Source of the DNA: Bordetella genomosp. 7 | GTDB taxonomy: Bacteria; Pseudomonadota; Gammaproteobacteria; Burkholderiales; Burkholderiaceae_B | Reading direction: 5' to 3' | Assembly: GCF_002261265.1 (NCBI RefSeq) | Contig: NZ_NEVK01000006.1 | Coordinates: 698,934-762,933 of the forward strand | Length of the DNA: 64,000 nucleotides | Shown here: positions 1 through 9,459 of the stretch, piece after piece | Layout of the letters: each line of letters begins with the position of its first letter | Position numbering within the stretch: position 1 is the stretch's first letter | Notes under the pieces: model-generated | Databases searched by the model: none | Seen by the model: the letters and a program-made list of their open reading frames with translations, nothing else | What the model was told of the DNA's origin: nothing | Program-made: the position numbers and the translations under genes

Positions 1-18
1 GTCGACACAGGAACACAA

Positions 19-1620
19 ATGGCATCTTTCAACGGCTCGCAGTGGGACTTCCCTTATACGTCGCAACGCATGCCCGTCCTGGCAGAGAACGTGGCGTGCA
101 CCGAGCAGCCCCTGGCCACCCAGGCCGCGCTGCAGGCCATGGCCGCGGGCGGCAATGCCGTGGATGCGGCCATCGCCGCGGGCATCGCACTGACGGTGGT
201 GGCGCCCTGCATGAACGGCATCGGCGGCGACGTGTTCGCCATCGTGTGGGATGGCAAGCAACTGCATGGCCTGAACGCATCCGGACGTTCGCCCCAGGCA
301 TGGACGCCGGAATACTTTTCCAAGTACGACGCCATGCCCGCGCGCGGCTGGGATTCGGTAACGGTGCCCGGCGCGGTGTCGGGCTGGGTGGCGCTGTCCA
401 GGCGATTCGGCAAACTGCCGTTCGCCGACTTGTTCCAGGCTGCCATCCGCTACGCGCGCGACGGCTACATCGTCACGCCCATTGTCAGCCGTCAATGGGA
501 AACGCAGATCGCCGATATCAAGCACACCCCCGGTTTTGTTGAAGCATTTGCGCCGGGCGGGCACGCGCCGGCGCCTGGCCAGCGCTTCATATGCAAGGGC
601 CAGGCCGCGACGCTGGAAGAAATCGCGCGCACCGCGGGCGAATCGTTCTATCGCGGCGCGCTGGCCGACCGGATCGCGGCCTATGCCCGGGCCACGGGCG
701 GCGCGCTCACCCGCGACGACCTGGAAGCGCACGAGGCCGACTGGGTAGAGCCCATTTCGCAGCAATACCAGGACATCGCGCTACACGAAATCGGCCCCAA
801 CGGTCAGGGCATCGGCGCCCTGATGGCGCTGGGCATGCTGGATGCGTTCGGCGCGCCCAGGCTGCCGGTAGATTCCACCGAGTACTTCCACGCGCAGATC
901 GAGGCCATGAAGCTGGCCCTGGCCGACATGCATCGCTACGTGGCCGACAGCCGCTACATGCACGAAGTCAACGCCCAGGCCTTGCTCGACCCCGGTTACC
1001 TGGCCGCGCGCGCCACAGAAATCGACCCCGCCCAGGCGCGCTATCCAGGCCCCGGCCTGCCGCTCAAGGGCGGCACCACATACCTGACCACCGCGGATGC
1101 GGGCGGAATGATGGTGTCGTTCATCCAATCGAACTTCAAGGGCTTCGGTTCGGGCCTGGTCGTGCCCGACACCGGCATCGCCCTGCACAATCGCGGCTGG
1201 GGCTTCAACCTGCTGCCGGGCCACCCCAACCAGGTCGGTCCGCGCAAGCGGCCTTTCCACACCATTATTCCGGGGTTCCTGATGCGCGGCGGCAAGCCCC
1301 TGATGAGCTTCGGCGTCATGGGCGGATCGCTGCAGGCGCAGGGCCACATGCAAGTGGCCTCGCGCATCGCCCACGGACAGAACCCGCAGGCCGTGGTCGA
1401 CGCGCCGCGCTGGCGCATCCTGGAAGACAACGTCACGGTGCTGGTGGAATGGAACTTCCCGGCCGATGTCGTGGCCGCGCTGCGCGCCAAGGGCCACAAG
1501 ATCGAAGTGGCGCCGCGATTCTCTGACGAGTTCGGCGGGGCGCAAGCCATCGCGAAGCTGCACGACGGCTACGTGGGCGCATCCGATCACCGCAAGGACG
1601 GGCACGCCGGCGGCTGGTAA
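19..1620 (+). CDS. Gamma-glutamyltransferase family protein
   Basis: 533 aa. Members of this Ntn-hydrolase family cleave gamma-glutamyl bonds (glutathione and similar compounds) or act as related acylases after self-cleavage into two subunits. The N-terminal block AAGGNAVDAAIAAGIALTVV (residues about 41-60) and the GIGGD block are typical. The predicted cleavage and nucleophile threonine is T353 in GGTTYLTTADAGG, which begins the small subunit; the oxyanion region FGVMGGSLQAQGH follows near residue 433. The ATG at 19 has an AGGAA ribosome site about 7 bases upstream. No signal peptide is evident, so a cytoplasmic acylase-like paralogue is possible. It converges on a MarR gene. The family is secure; the substrate is unknown. 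Confidence 0.9.
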   Translation: MASFNGSQWDFPYTSQRMPVLAENVACTEQPLATQAALQAMAAGGNAVDAAIAAGIALTVVAPCMNGIGGDVFAIVWDGKQLHGLNASGRSPQAWTPEYFSKYDAMPARGWDSVTVPGAVSGWVALSRRFGKLPFADLFQAAIRYARDGYIVTPIVSRQWETQIADIKHTPGFVEAFAPGGHAPAPGQRFICKGQAATLEEIARTAGESFYRGALADRIAAYARATGGALTRDDLEAHEADWVEPISQQYQDIALHEIGPNGQGIGALMALGMLDAFGAPRLPVDSTEYFHAQIEAMKLALADMHRYVADSRYMHEVNAQALLDPGYLAARATEIDPAQARYPGPGLPLKGGTTYLTTADAGGMMVSFIQSNFKGFGSGLVVPDTGIALHNRGWGFNLLPGHPNQVGPRKRPFHTIIPGFLMRGGKPLMSFGVMGGSLQAQGHMQVASRIAHGQNPQAVVDAPRWRILEDNVTVLVEWNFPADVVAALRAKGHKIEVAPRFSDEFGGAQAIAKLHDGYVGASDHRKDGHAGGW

Positions 1621-1650
1621 TGCCGGCTCGCCCGGTTGCCTGCACCAGGC

Positions 1651-2151
1651 TCAGCGGGTACGCGCCCGCTCCTGGTGGGCTTCTTGCAGCAGCGTCTCGG
1701 CCTGGCGAATAAGAGTCTGCATGGCCTTGTCGAAGGTCTGCAATTCGCGCGGACTGAGACAGCTGGCCAGGCGTTCCTGGCGCGCCAGGCTCAGGGGCAT
1801 GCCCTGCTCGTACTTCTCGTATCCGGCGGCTGTCATGTCGACCAGCACGCGGCGGCCGTCGGTGGGGCTGGGCCGGGTGACGACCAACTGCTTTTCCAGC
1901 ATCTCCGATACCGCCCGGCTGACCTGGCTTTTGTCGTACCGGCAGAAGTCCGCGATGTCCTGCACCGACTGCGCCCCGCGCGTGGCAATGCACAGCAACA
2001 CGCGCCACTGCCGCACCGACAGCCCCAGGTGGGTATCCAGGATGACCTCGATACCGCGATTCAGTAGTTGGCTCAGCGTAAGCACGCGGTACGCCAGGAG
2101 CTCCGTCGGCTCGACACCTGGCCCGGCCTTCTTTTTGCGAGATGGCGGCAT
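1651..2151 (-). CDS. MarR-family transcriptional regulator
   Basis: 166 aa winged-helix protein. Residues about 45-115 form the MarR DNA-binding core: VRQWRVLLCIA, then QDIADFCRYDKSQVSRAVSEM as recognition helix, then the beta-wing SPTDGRRVLVDMTAAG with the family DxRxxxV pattern. The Lys/Arg-rich start PPSRKKK is followed by a helix that probably dimerises. It faces the gamma-glutamyltransferase-like gene tail to tail, 30 bases apart, and lies downstream of the hydroxyacid dehydrogenase on the same strand after a 94-base gap. That gap probably carries its own promoter, though I see no clear one. Target genes and ligand cannot be read from the sequence. Confidence 0.9.
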   Translation of the reverse strand: MPPSRKKKAGPGVEPTELLAYRVLTLSQLLNRGIEVILDTHLGLSVRQWRVLLCIATRGAQSVQDIADFCRYDKSQVSRAVSEMLEKQLVVTRPSPTDGRRVLVDMTAAGYEKYEQGMPLSLARQERLASCLSPRELQTFDKAMQTLIRQAETLLQEAHQERARTR

Positions 2152-2245
2152 GGCAATTCCAACAATGAAGACGCGACGATAATACAGGCATTCGCGCCTG
2201 CATCCGTACCAGTCGCCGTATGGCCTGCAGGCGGCCCGGCCCTTG

Positions 2246-3220
2246 TTACCGGGGTAGCTGGTGTTGCGGCGCCCTGCCCTCGGCGCAAGCGTCGACGTTG
2301 GCCGCCATCATGCGGGCGCGACGATCGATGGTTCCGTGAGTCCATGCCGACATGTGCGAGGTCATGACGACGTTGTCCAGTCGTTCGAACGGCAGGTTCG
2401 ATGGCGGCAAGGCCTGGCCTGCGCGCGCGGGATACTGGTACCAGGTATCGATGACGGCCCCGCCGATACGGCGTTCGGCCAGGGCATCGTATAGCGCCCG
2501 CTCGTCGACCACCGGCCCGCGTCCCACATTGATCAGCACCGCGTGCGAGCGCATGCAGGCAAAGGCGGCCGCATCCACCAGGCCCTCGGTTGCGCGCAAG
2601 AGCGGCAGCGACACCACAACAAAATCCGCCCGCGCATAGAATTCGTCGAGCTCGCCCAGGTCGAACCAGGCGTCGGCTTGATCCGGCACGGCAACCCGGC
2701 TGCGGTTGGCCGCCAGGATATGCATGCCGAAGGCCCGCGCCCGCCGGGCCACCACCTGCGCGATACGCCCGTAGCCCAGCAACCCCAGCGTAGCGCCCCC
2801 CAGCTCGCCGCGCAGCGACGATGGCTGCCCGGCGCGGTAATGCCAGTCACCGCGCGCCAGGCGGGCATGGGCCTCGGCCAGCGGCACGCACCGCCCCAGC
2901 ATGGCCGCCATGACGTATTCGGCAATGGCCGGCTCGTGCCCATAACAATTGCACACGGTCGCACCCGGCGGCAGCAGCGCAAAGTCGACCCGGTCGTAGC
3001 CCGTGGCGCATACCTGGTACAGCCGCGTCCGCAGCGGCCGCGGCATGGCGGCGTCCAGCCGGTTGCCGACAATTACGTCGGCGTGCCGGTAGGCCTGCAC
3101 ATCGTCGTCGGCCTCCAGCATGTCCGGCACGCAGCGGATGCGCGCCGGGCTGCGCAACGCCGCGCCGAACACCTGTACATACTGCCGAGCGGTCTGCCCA
3201 TGAAAAACGATATCCATCAT
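2246..3220 (-). CDS. D-2-hydroxyacid dehydrogenase-like protein (last gene of the kdgD operon)
   Basis: 324 aa. The D-isomer 2-hydroxyacid dehydrogenase family interconverts 2-keto and D-2-hydroxy acids with NAD(P)H. The Rossmann motif GLLGYGRIAQVVARRARAFG is near residues 140-160, the substrate arginine lies in NVGRGPVVDE, and the catalytic His in TSHMSAWT. The acid that pairs with this His is normally the second Glu of DVFExE; here the segment reads DTWYQYP, so the aligned position is Tyr. ATG 3220 (or the next codon, 3217) follows AGGAAACCAAA; a longer reading frame upstream has no ribosome site and overlaps the previous gene. It starts 25 bases after the Ldh2-type gene and ends the operon. 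Activity is uncertain because of the missing Glu. Confidence 0.85.
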   Translation of the reverse strand: MMDIVFHGQTARQYVQVFGAALRSPARIRCVPDMLEADDDVQAYRHADVIVGNRLDAAMPRPLRTRLYQVCATGYDRVDFALLPPGATVCNCYGHEPAIAEYVMAAMLGRCVPLAEAHARLARGDWHYRAGQPSSLRGELGGATLGLLGYGRIAQVVARRARAFGMHILAANRSRVAVPDQADAWFDLGELDEFYARADFVVVSLPLLRATEGLVDAAAFACMRSHAVLINVGRGPVVDERALYDALAERRIGGAVIDTWYQYPARAGQALPPSNLPFERLDNVVMTSHMSAWTHGTIDRRARMMAANVDACAEGRAPQHQLPR

Positions 3221-3245
3221 TTTGGTTTCCTGTGCTGCGGCGCGA

Positions 3246-4319
3246 TCACGGCAGCGGGGGCGGAAACGCCATGCCCAGCTGCCGCGCCCAGCCCGCCAGC
3301 CCTGCCTTGATGTCCGGGCCGATGAGCACCCCCTCGCGCCGCTGGCGCGCCGCGCGCGCCCACGCCGCATCGCCGGGCGCGCGCACCGGACGCGACGGAT
3401 CGATGGGGCGCGACGCTCGCGTGGCATCGGCCAGCGCCTGCATTTCGTCCAGGAAGGCCTCTTTGCCTGCGAACGCATCCGGGTCGATCACTTGCAGCAG
3501 AAAACCCTGGGCTTTCTCGCCCGACAGGCGGCCCAGGCCCGGCAGGCCCAGCGACATGGCGCCCACCAGCATCGCCAGCGCATAGCCCTTGTAGCCATGG
3601 GTGACGCCGCCCAGGGGCAGGATGCTGCCCGGCGCGTCGCCGGCCAGCGCGCCAGGATCATCCGTGGCGCAGCCGTGCGCATCCAGCAGGACGGGCCACG
3701 GCAGGCGCTCGCCCCTGGCCTGCACTTGCTTTACCTGGCTATTGCTGGTGAGCGACGTGGTGGTGTCGATCAGGATAGGCGTGCCGCGCGTGGGGATGCC
3801 CGCCGCGATCGGCTCGCTGGTGACCACCGGATCAAGCCCGCCGAACGGCGCCACCGAACGCACCTTGGTATCGGTGGCCCACAACACGCCCATATAGCCC
3901 GCTTCGGTCAGGTCGGGCAGGTACACCTGCAGGGCGCCAATATGCTGGCTGTGGCGCACGGCGACACTGACAATGCCTTGCTGAGGCGCGCGCCGCAGGG
4001 CCGCGCGGATGGCCTGGTCCATCACCCAGTGGCCGGGCAGCATGCCGGCATCCCACAGCAGGCAGCCGCCCTTCTCCGACAATTGCCGGATCTGTCCGCG
4101 GCGCGCGGTCGCACCCTGCGAGATCTCTTGCAGATAGCGCGGCAGCAGCGCCAGGCCGTGCGTGCTGTGGCCGTACAAGTCCGCGTCCACGACGCGGCGC
4201 GCCACCACGGCGGCGATCTCGCTGTCCACGTCCAGCGCCAGCAGGCACCCGCGGGCAAAATCGATCAGCTCAGAATAAGCATGGCGTGCGTCGGGCATGG
4301 CGGCTCGGAAAGAGGTCAT
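3246..4319 (-). CDS. Ldh2-type malate/L-lactate/ureidoglycolate dehydrogenase family protein
   Basis: 357 aa NAD(P)-dependent oxidoreductase of the LDH2/MDH2 fold, unrelated to classical Rossmann dehydrogenases. The catalytic histidine block GHSTHG is at residues 50-55, preceded by Asp46 and Tyr49. The cofactor-loop motif VAVRHSQHIGALQVY, the DTTTSLTSNSQV stretch and GGVTHGYKGYALAMLV are all typical. Family members oxidise 2-hydroxy acids or reduce imines such as delta-1-piperideine-2-carboxylate, so the substrate is open. The ATG at 4319 overlaps the TGA of the upstream ATPase gene by 4 bases (ATGA), which settles the start and implies coupling. Together with KdgD and the hydroxyacid dehydrogenase it suggests catabolism of a hydroxylated acid. 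Confidence 0.87.
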   Translation of the reverse strand: MTSFRAAMPDARHAYSELIDFARGCLLALDVDSEIAAVVARRVVDADLYGHSTHGLALLPRYLQEISQGATARRGQIRQLSEKGGCLLWDAGMLPGHWVMDQAIRAALRRAPQQGIVSVAVRHSQHIGALQVYLPDLTEAGYMGVLWATDTKVRSVAPFGGLDPVVTSEPIAAGIPTRGTPILIDTTTSLTSNSQVKQVQARGERLPWPVLLDAHGCATDDPGALAGDAPGSILPLGGVTHGYKGYALAMLVGAMSLGLPGLGRLSGEKAQGFLLQVIDPDAFAGKEAFLDEMQALADATRASRPIDPSRPVRAPGDAAWARAARQRREGVLIGPDIKAGLAGWARQLGMAFPPPLP

Positions 4320-5995
4320 GCCACGCACTCGCCGCAAGTTTCTGCGGACGCTGCGCGCAACCACTTGGGCTGCGGCGTGGCCGCCAGCAGGCTCTGCGTG
4401 TATGCGTGGCGCGGCTGGTTGAAGATGCCTGACGTGGGCCCCTGCTCGACGATGCGGCCCTGCTGCATCACGATGATGCGATCGGCAAAGTGGCGCACCA
4501 CCGGCAGATCATGGGTAATGAACACGTACGACAACCCCAGGCGCGTTTGCAGGCCGGCAAGCAGCTCGATAATCTGCGCCTGGATCGATACGTCCAGCGC
4601 CGACACCGCTTCGTCGCACACCACCAGGTCGGGTTCGCTGGCCAGGGCCCGCGCGATCGCGATGCGTTGCCGCTGCCCTCCGGAAAACTGGTGCGGATAC
4701 CGAAGCGCATGCTCGGGCCGCAACCCCACTAGTTCCAGCAGTTCGACCACGCGGTCGCGCCAGCGCTGCCTGGGCAGAATGTCGCCGTGTATCGCCCAGG
4801 GTTCCGCGATGATGTCCTGCACCGCCATGCGCGGGTTCATCGACCCGAACGGGTCCTGGAACACCATCTGCACCTTGCGGCGAAACTGCTTCATCTGGCG
4901 GGCATCCATGCGGAAAATATCCACGCCATTGAAATAAGCGGCGCCCGAGGTCGCGTCGAACAGGCGCAACAGCATGCGCGCCACGCTCGATTTTCCGGAC
5001 CCCGACTCGCCGACGATGCCCACCGTTTCGCCGCGGCACACATGGAAGCTGACATCGTCCACGGCCCGCAGCGAACGCCTGGCGCCAAACATGCCCGTGG
5101 GCAGCGGGTAGTCCTTCACCAGGTGCTCCACCCGCAACACCGGCTCCTGCGCCAGGCTATGCAGGCGGCGCCGGCCCGCGCCGTCCGGCGCGCCGTGGGG
5201 CAGCGCCGACGTAAGCGTACGCGTATAGTCGTGCTGCGGATGCGTGAATACCTGGCGCGCGTCGCCTGCCTCGACCACCTTGCCGCCCTTCATGACGATC
5301 ACCCGGTCGGCCATCGACGCCGCGACTTCCAGGTCGTGCGTAATCAGTATCAGGGCCATGCCCTGCTCGCGTTGCAGGTCGCGCAGCAAGTCCAGGATCT
5401 GCGCCTGCACGCTGACATCCAGCGCCGTGGTCGGCTCGTCGGCGATCAGCACCTGCGGCGAAAGCGCAATCGCCATGGCGATCATCACGCGCTGACGCTG
5501 TCCGCCCGAGAACTGGTGCGGATAAAAGTCCACTCTCAGTTCCGGCTCCCGTATGCCCACCCGCCCGAGCAATTCAATCGCCCTGGCGCGCGCCTGCCCG
5601 CCGTGCGCGACGCCGTGGCACTGGAACACCTCGGCAATCTGCCGGCCCACGGTATATACCGGATTCAGGTAGGCCAGCGGGTCCTGGAAGATCATTGCAA
5701 TGCGGCGGCCATTGATCTGCCGGCGCGCCTCGGCGGACAGGCGCGCCAGATCCTGCCCCTGGAACAGGATGCTGCCCGTCACGATGTCGCCCGGCGGGCA
5801 GTCCACCAGTCCCATCACGGTGCTGGTGCTGACGCTCTTGCCGGAACCGCTTTCCCCAAGAATAACCAGCGTCTCTCCGGCACGCACATGAAACGACACA
5901 TCGTCCACCGCGCGCACCGGGTCGTCGTCGGACAGGAAATCCACCGTCAGGCCGTCAATGCACAGGATGGGGTGTTCGCGCTCAACGTTGTTCAT
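4316..5995 (-). CDS. Fused dipeptide-type ABC transporter ATPase (DppD-DppF fusion)
   Basis: 559 aa with two complete ABC ATPase domains in one chain, as in GsiA. Domain 1 (about residues 10-260) has Walker A GESGSGKS, signature SGGQRQRV and Walker [13 protein letters not shown]. Domain 2 (about 285-540) has [17 protein letters not shown] and [12 protein letters not shown]. Each domain ends with the short oligopeptide-ATPase C-terminal extension. It should energise the two permeases encoded just upstream. ATG 5995 overlaps the permease TGA by 4 bases, which fixes the start. The second peptide-family importer in this window (27948-33390) uses two separate ATPase genes, so the two systems are not recent duplicates of each other. 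Confidence 0.94.
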   Translation of the reverse strand: MNNVEREHPILCIDGLTVDFLSDDDPVRAVDDVSFHVRAGETLVILGESGSGKSVSTSTVMGLVDCPPGDIVTGSILFQGQDLARLSAEARRQINGRRIAMIFQDPLAYLNPVYTVGRQIAEVFQCHGVAHGGQARARAIELLGRVGIREPELRVDFYPHQFSGGQRQRVMIAMAIALSPQVLIADEPTTALDVSVQAQILDLLRDLQREQGMALILITHDLEVAASMADRVIVMKGGKVVEAGDARQVFTHPQHDYTRTLTSALPHGAPDGAGRRRLHSLAQEPVLRVEHLVKDYPLPTGMFGARRSLRAVDDVSFHVCRGETVGIVGESGSGKSSVARMLLRLFDATSGAAYFNGVDIFRMDARQMKQFRRKVQMVFQDPFGSMNPRMAVQDIIAEPWAIHGDILPRQRWRDRVVELLELVGLRPEHALRYPHQFSGGQRQRIAIARALASEPDLVVCDEAVSALDVSIQAQIIELLAGLQTRLGLSYVFITHDLPVVRHFADRIIVMQQGRIVEQGPTSGIFNQPRHAYTQSLLAATPQPKWLRAASAETCGECVA

Positions 5996-6921
5996 CGGCT
6001 CGCCCTCTTCAGTTTCTGCAGCCGCCAACGCTGCTGCGGGTCGGCCGCGACGCGGGCCCAGCTCGACAGAATGTTCAGCGCCAGCGTGGTCAGCATGATG
6101 GCCAGGCCCGGCCAGAACGCAATCCACCAGGCGCTGCCCAGGTACCCGCGGCCATTGGCCACCATCGCGCCCCAGGTGAAGTCCGGCGGCTGTATGCCCA
6201 GGCCCAGGAAGCTCAGCGCCGATTCCGCCAGGATGACGGTGGCGAAATCAATGGCCGATATCGTCATCAGTGTGGGCACGACCAGCGGCGCGATATGGCG
6301 CAGCAGAATGCGCGCCGAACTCGCGCCCATCGACCGCGCCGCGCTGACGAACATGCGCTCGCGCAGCTCCAGCACTTCGGCGCGCGCGGTGCGCAAGTAC
6401 ACGGGCATGCGTGTAATGGCCAGCACGATCACCAGATTGGTTACGCTGGGCCCCAGCGTGTACAGAACGATCAGCGCCAGCAGCAGCGACGGAAAGCTCA
6501 TGATGATGTCGGCGCCGCGCTGGATGACGTGGCTGTACCAGCTTTCGGAATACCCGGCCACCAGCCCCAGCAGCCCCCCTGCCAGCATCGATATAAGAAC
6601 GGCGGCCGCCGCGATGGCCAGCGTATTGCTCGCCCCCACGACCAGTCGTGCGAGTATGGGGCGCCCCAGCGTGTCGGCGCCCAGCAGATACAGCCATCCG
6701 GCGTCCAGGTCGAAGGGCGCCAGGTTGCGTTGGCGCAGCCCCAGCCGGGTGGCGGCATCGCCCATCAGCCAGGGCCCCAGCACCGCGGCCGCGGCCAGCA
6801 GCACAAGAAACACGGCGGCAGCCAGCGCCAGCCTGTCGCGCCGCAGGTAGTTCAGCAATATCCGGGCGCGCGCCCCGGCGCTTTCGGAAGCAACAGAAAC
6901 GGCAGACGAAATGGCAGGCAT
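5992..6921 (-). CDS. Peptide-family ABC transporter permease, DppC-like
   Basis: 309 aa inner-membrane permease. After a polar N-terminus there is a first membrane helix (about residues 33-53), a periplasmic stretch with the DppC-family GADTLGRPILARL motif, then about five further helices. The cytoplasmic EAA loop, which docks with the ATPase, reads AARSMGASSARILLRHIAP. The C-terminal GLGIQPPDFTWGAMVANG motif is diagnostic of the DppC/OppC group. It begins 2 bases after the upstream DppB-like gene and overlaps the fused ATPase gene by 4 bases. The ligand is inferred from context to be related to the sugar-acid enzymes encoded around it rather than a peptide, but this is not shown by sequence. 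Confidence 0.93.
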   Translation of the reverse strand: MPAISSAVSVASESAGARARILLNYLRRDRLALAAAVFLVLLAAAAVLGPWLMGDAATRLGLRQRNLAPFDLDAGWLYLLGADTLGRPILARLVVGASNTLAIAAAAVLISMLAGGLLGLVAGYSESWYSHVIQRGADIIMSFPSLLLALIVLYTLGPSVTNLVIVLAITRMPVYLRTARAEVLELRERMFVSAARSMGASSARILLRHIAPLVVPTLMTISAIDFATVILAESALSFLGLGIQPPDFTWGAMVANGRGYLGSAWWIAFWPGLAIMLTTLALNILSSWARVAADPQQRWRLQKLKRASR

Positions 6922-6923
6922 GC

Positions 6924-7838
6924 TCAGTACCGGACTCGGGGATCGAGCACCGCATACAGCAGGTCGATCAAGATGTTCAGGATGAAGATGGCGGTGGCTG
7001 TTACCAGAATGGTGGACTGCACCACGGCGAAATCGCGCTGGATGATCGAGTCGATCATCAGCTTGCCGATGCCGGGCCAGCCGAACACCGACTCCACAAT
7101 GACCGCACCATTGACCAGCCCGGTGGCCAGGTCACCCGCCACGGTGATGACGGGCAGCAGCGAGTTGCGCAGGGCATGGCCGAACACGATCGATCGCGGC
7201 GCCAGCCCCTTGGCGCGCGCCGTCTTGATGTAGGGCGAAGCCAGCGACGCCAGCATGGTGCCGCGCACCACCTGTACCAGCAGCCCGAACGGGCGCAGCA
7301 TCAGCACGAAAATCGGCATCACCCAGAATTCCCAGCCGCCCGTGCCCGACGTGGGCAGTATGCCCAGCCCCACCGCAAACACCAGGATGGCGACAATGGC
7401 CACCCAGAAGTCGGGCGCGCTGGCGCCTGCCAGCGAGACGACGCTGGCCACCCGGTCGAACACGCCGCGGGGACGCGCGGCCGCCAGCGCGCCCACCACA
7501 ATGGCCAGCGTCACCGACAGCAGCATGGCCACGGCGGCCAGTTTCAGCGTCTGCGGAAAGGCCTCCAGCGCCACCTGCATGGCCGAGCGATGCTGGCGCA
7601 TCGATTCGCCGAAGTCGAGCCGCAGCAAATCGGCCAGATAGTGTCCGAACTGCACATACAGCGGCTGGTCCAGTCCGTTGAGCCGTGCGAATGCCGCGCG
7701 CGCTTCGGCGGTGGAGTCCAGCGGCAGGTACAGCGCCGACGGGTCGCCGGTCAGGCGCGTCAGGAAAAACACCAGGGTAAGCAGCCCCAGCAGCGAAACA
7801 ATGCTATAGGACGCCCGTCGTCCCAGGTAATGCAGCAT
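6924..7838 (-). CDS. Peptide-family ABC transporter permease, DppB-like
   Basis: 304 aa inner-membrane permease. It starts with the hallmark MLHYLGRRASYSIVSLLGLL first helix of DppB/OppB proteins, followed by the large periplasmic loop with LTGDPSALYLP and LNGLDQPLYVQF. The ATPase-docking EAA loop is YIKTARAKGLAPRSIVFGHALRN (ending near residue 218), followed by NGAVIVESVFGWPGIGKLM and the C-terminal DLLYAVLDPRVRY. ATG 7838 was chosen because the protein then begins exactly where the family does; the longer open frame has no homologous sequence. It is separated from the binding-protein gene by 68 bases that contain a GC-rich hairpin. Confidence 0.93.
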   Translation of the reverse strand: MLHYLGRRASYSIVSLLGLLTLVFFLTRLTGDPSALYLPLDSTAEARAAFARLNGLDQPLYVQFGHYLADLLRLDFGESMRQHRSAMQVALEAFPQTLKLAAVAMLLSVTLAIVVGALAAARPRGVFDRVASVVSLAGASAPDFWVAIVAILVFAVGLGILPTSGTGGWEFWVMPIFVLMLRPFGLLVQVVRGTMLASLASPYIKTARAKGLAPRSIVFGHALRNSLLPVITVAGDLATGLVNGAVIVESVFGWPGIGKLMIDSIIQRDFAVVQSTILVTATAIFILNILIDLLYAVLDPRVRY

Positions 7839-7870
7839 GGTCGGGTCCTTGGCTTGCGGGTAAGGCGGAT

Positions 7871-7896
7871 CGGCGCGCCGCCGCGGCAGCGCGCCG
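7871..7896 (-). promoter_or_regulatory. Hairpin between binding-protein and permease genes
   Basis: Perfect 8-bp inverted repeat CGGCGCGC / GCGCGCCG (7871-7878 and 7889-7896) with a 10-base loop. It lies between the stop of the substrate-binding protein and the start of the DppB-like permease. There is no U-run, so it is not a standard terminator. In many ABC operons a hairpin here protects the binding-protein end of the mRNA and keeps that protein in excess; that is the likely role, by inference. Confidence 0.4.
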
Positions 7897-7906
7897 GCAC
7901 AGCGAA

Positions 7907-9415
7907 CTACTGCCTGAACTGGATATTGGCCAGCGGGATCTCGCTGTTGGTGGTGATGTCGGGCTTCCAATCCAGGCGATTGCCTACGCGGGTATAGCCG
8001 AGCATGTGGAACATGGGAATGTCGGGCACGACTTCCGTGCGCATCTCGCGGAAGATCGCCTTGAAGCCGTCTTCGCGCGCCTGCCCGGTGGCCGCCATGG
8101 CCGCGTCTATCTGCTGGTCCAGCGCGGGATCGCTCAGCGCGGAATACTGCCCGCTCGACCGATAGAAGATGGGTATGGTGAAGGCCGCATCGCCCTTGTT
8201 GTTGTCGTGCATCATCTGCACCAGGTTGGCGCCGCGCTCCGCCGGAAACGGCTTCTGCAAATAGCGTGTCCAGTCGGCCACGTCCAGCATCACCAGCTTG
8301 ACGTTCAGCCCCACGGCCTGCCACATCGCCATCATGGCCTCCATCGCCTCGGCGCCATTGGGATAGATGCCGTTGCGGCCGATCAGCTTGATTTCGGTAT
8401 CGACCTTCGTGCCGTCGGCCTTGGCTTGCTCGACGAGCTCGCGCGCCTGGTCGGCGTCGTACTTCCAGGCCGCCAGCTTGTCATTGTGGCCGATGATGCC
8501 GGGCACCACCATTTGCGAAGCGCGCTGTATGTCATCGCCGAACAACTGGGCCAGGCCTTCCCAGTCGATCGCCAGGTTCAGCGCCTTGCGGATGCGCACG
8601 TCGTCCAGCGGCGGCTGAGTCAGGTCGATGCGGATGGCGGTCGTTTCGGAATTCAGGTACGCGAAATCCGAGTCCGGATTCGTCGCGTCCTGGATCGCGA
8701 TGGAAGGCGTCAGGTCGGCCTCGCCGGTTTCCACCATGGCCGCGCGTATCGATGACTCCTGCCGCCACACGTAGGTGGCCTTGGTTACCGCCGGCTTCTT
8801 GCCCCAATAGCCGTCGAAAGCCTCCACCACCACCGTCTGCGGATTGAAGGTCACCAATTTGAAGGGCCCAGTGCCAACGGGATCGTTCACCGCCTTGTCG
8901 ACAGGCGTATTGGGCGACACGACCATCACCACGCTCAGCAGCGTGGGAAGAATGGGCGATGGCTGGTCGGACTTGATCTCGACGGTATGCTTATCCAATG
9001 CCTTGACTTGCAGCTTGGCATTGCCGAACTTGGCCATGTTGTTGCAAGTGAGCTTGCCGCCCGTCATACGCTCGATGGAATACACCACCGCCTGCGCGTC
9101 GAGGTCGGCGCCGTCATGAAACTTCACGCCCTGGCGCACCTTGAAGCGCCAGGTATGCGGATCGACCTGTTCCCAGCTCTCGGCCAGCCTGGGCATCGCC
9201 TTGCCCGTCTTTGCATCGATGACGGTAAGGGATTCGGTGATGTTCTGGTTCAGCACCTGGCCCACGTTGGTCATGATGCTGCCGCAGGGTTCCAGGTTGG
9301 CCGGTTGTTCCGGCAAAACGATGCGCACCTCGCGGTTGCCCTGTGCCGCGGCCGGGCCAGCCAGCGCGGCCAGGATGGCCGCCGAGGCAAGTGTAGCGAT
9401 GCCTGCTCGGTTCAT
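7907..9415 (-). CDS. Peptide-family ABC transporter substrate-binding protein (SBP_bac_5)
   Basis: 502 aa periplasmic binding protein of the DppA/OppA family. A signal peptide is clear: MNRAGIATLASAAILAALAG, with cleavage expected after AAA at about residue 24. Family blocks include NITESLTVIDAKTGKAMPRLAESWE, TWRFKVRQGVKFHDG and the DDVRIRKALNLAID segment near residue 272. An AAGGAGG ribosome site sits 5-6 bases before ATG 9415, the strongest in this operon, fitting the need for excess binding protein. It follows kdgD after a 103-base gap that holds GC hairpins. The ligand is probably linked to the sugar-acid enzymes of the operon, but peptide or glutathione-type ligands cannot be excluded. 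Confidence 0.93.
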   Translation of the reverse strand: MNRAGIATLASAAILAALAGPAAAQGNREVRIVLPEQPANLEPCGSIMTNVGQVLNQNITESLTVIDAKTGKAMPRLAESWEQVDPHTWRFKVRQGVKFHDGADLDAQAVVYSIERMTGGKLTCNNMAKFGNAKLQVKALDKHTVEIKSDQPSPILPTLLSVVMVVSPNTPVDKAVNDPVGTGPFKLVTFNPQTVVVEAFDGYWGKKPAVTKATYVWRQESSIRAAMVETGEADLTPSIAIQDATNPDSDFAYLNSETTAIRIDLTQPPLDDVRIRKALNLAIDWEGLAQLFGDDIQRASQMVVPGIIGHNDKLAAWKYDADQARELVEQAKADGTKVDTEIKLIGRNGIYPNGAEAMEAMMAMWQAVGLNVKLVMLDVADWTRYLQKPFPAERGANLVQMMHDNNKGDAAFTIPIFYRSSGQYSALSDPALDQQIDAAMAATGQAREDGFKAIFREMRTEVVPDIPMFHMLGYTRVGNRLDWKPDITTNSEIPLANIQFRQ

Positions 9416-9459
9416 GTCTTCCTCCTTGGGGGTTGTGTGCCACAGTCTTGCGCTGTGAT

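Noticed and set aside
3222..6850. Two long plus-strand frames (571 and 687 codons) opposite the fused ATPase and permeases
   Set aside because: They cross several genuine minus-strand gene boundaries and have shadow-type amino-acid composition.
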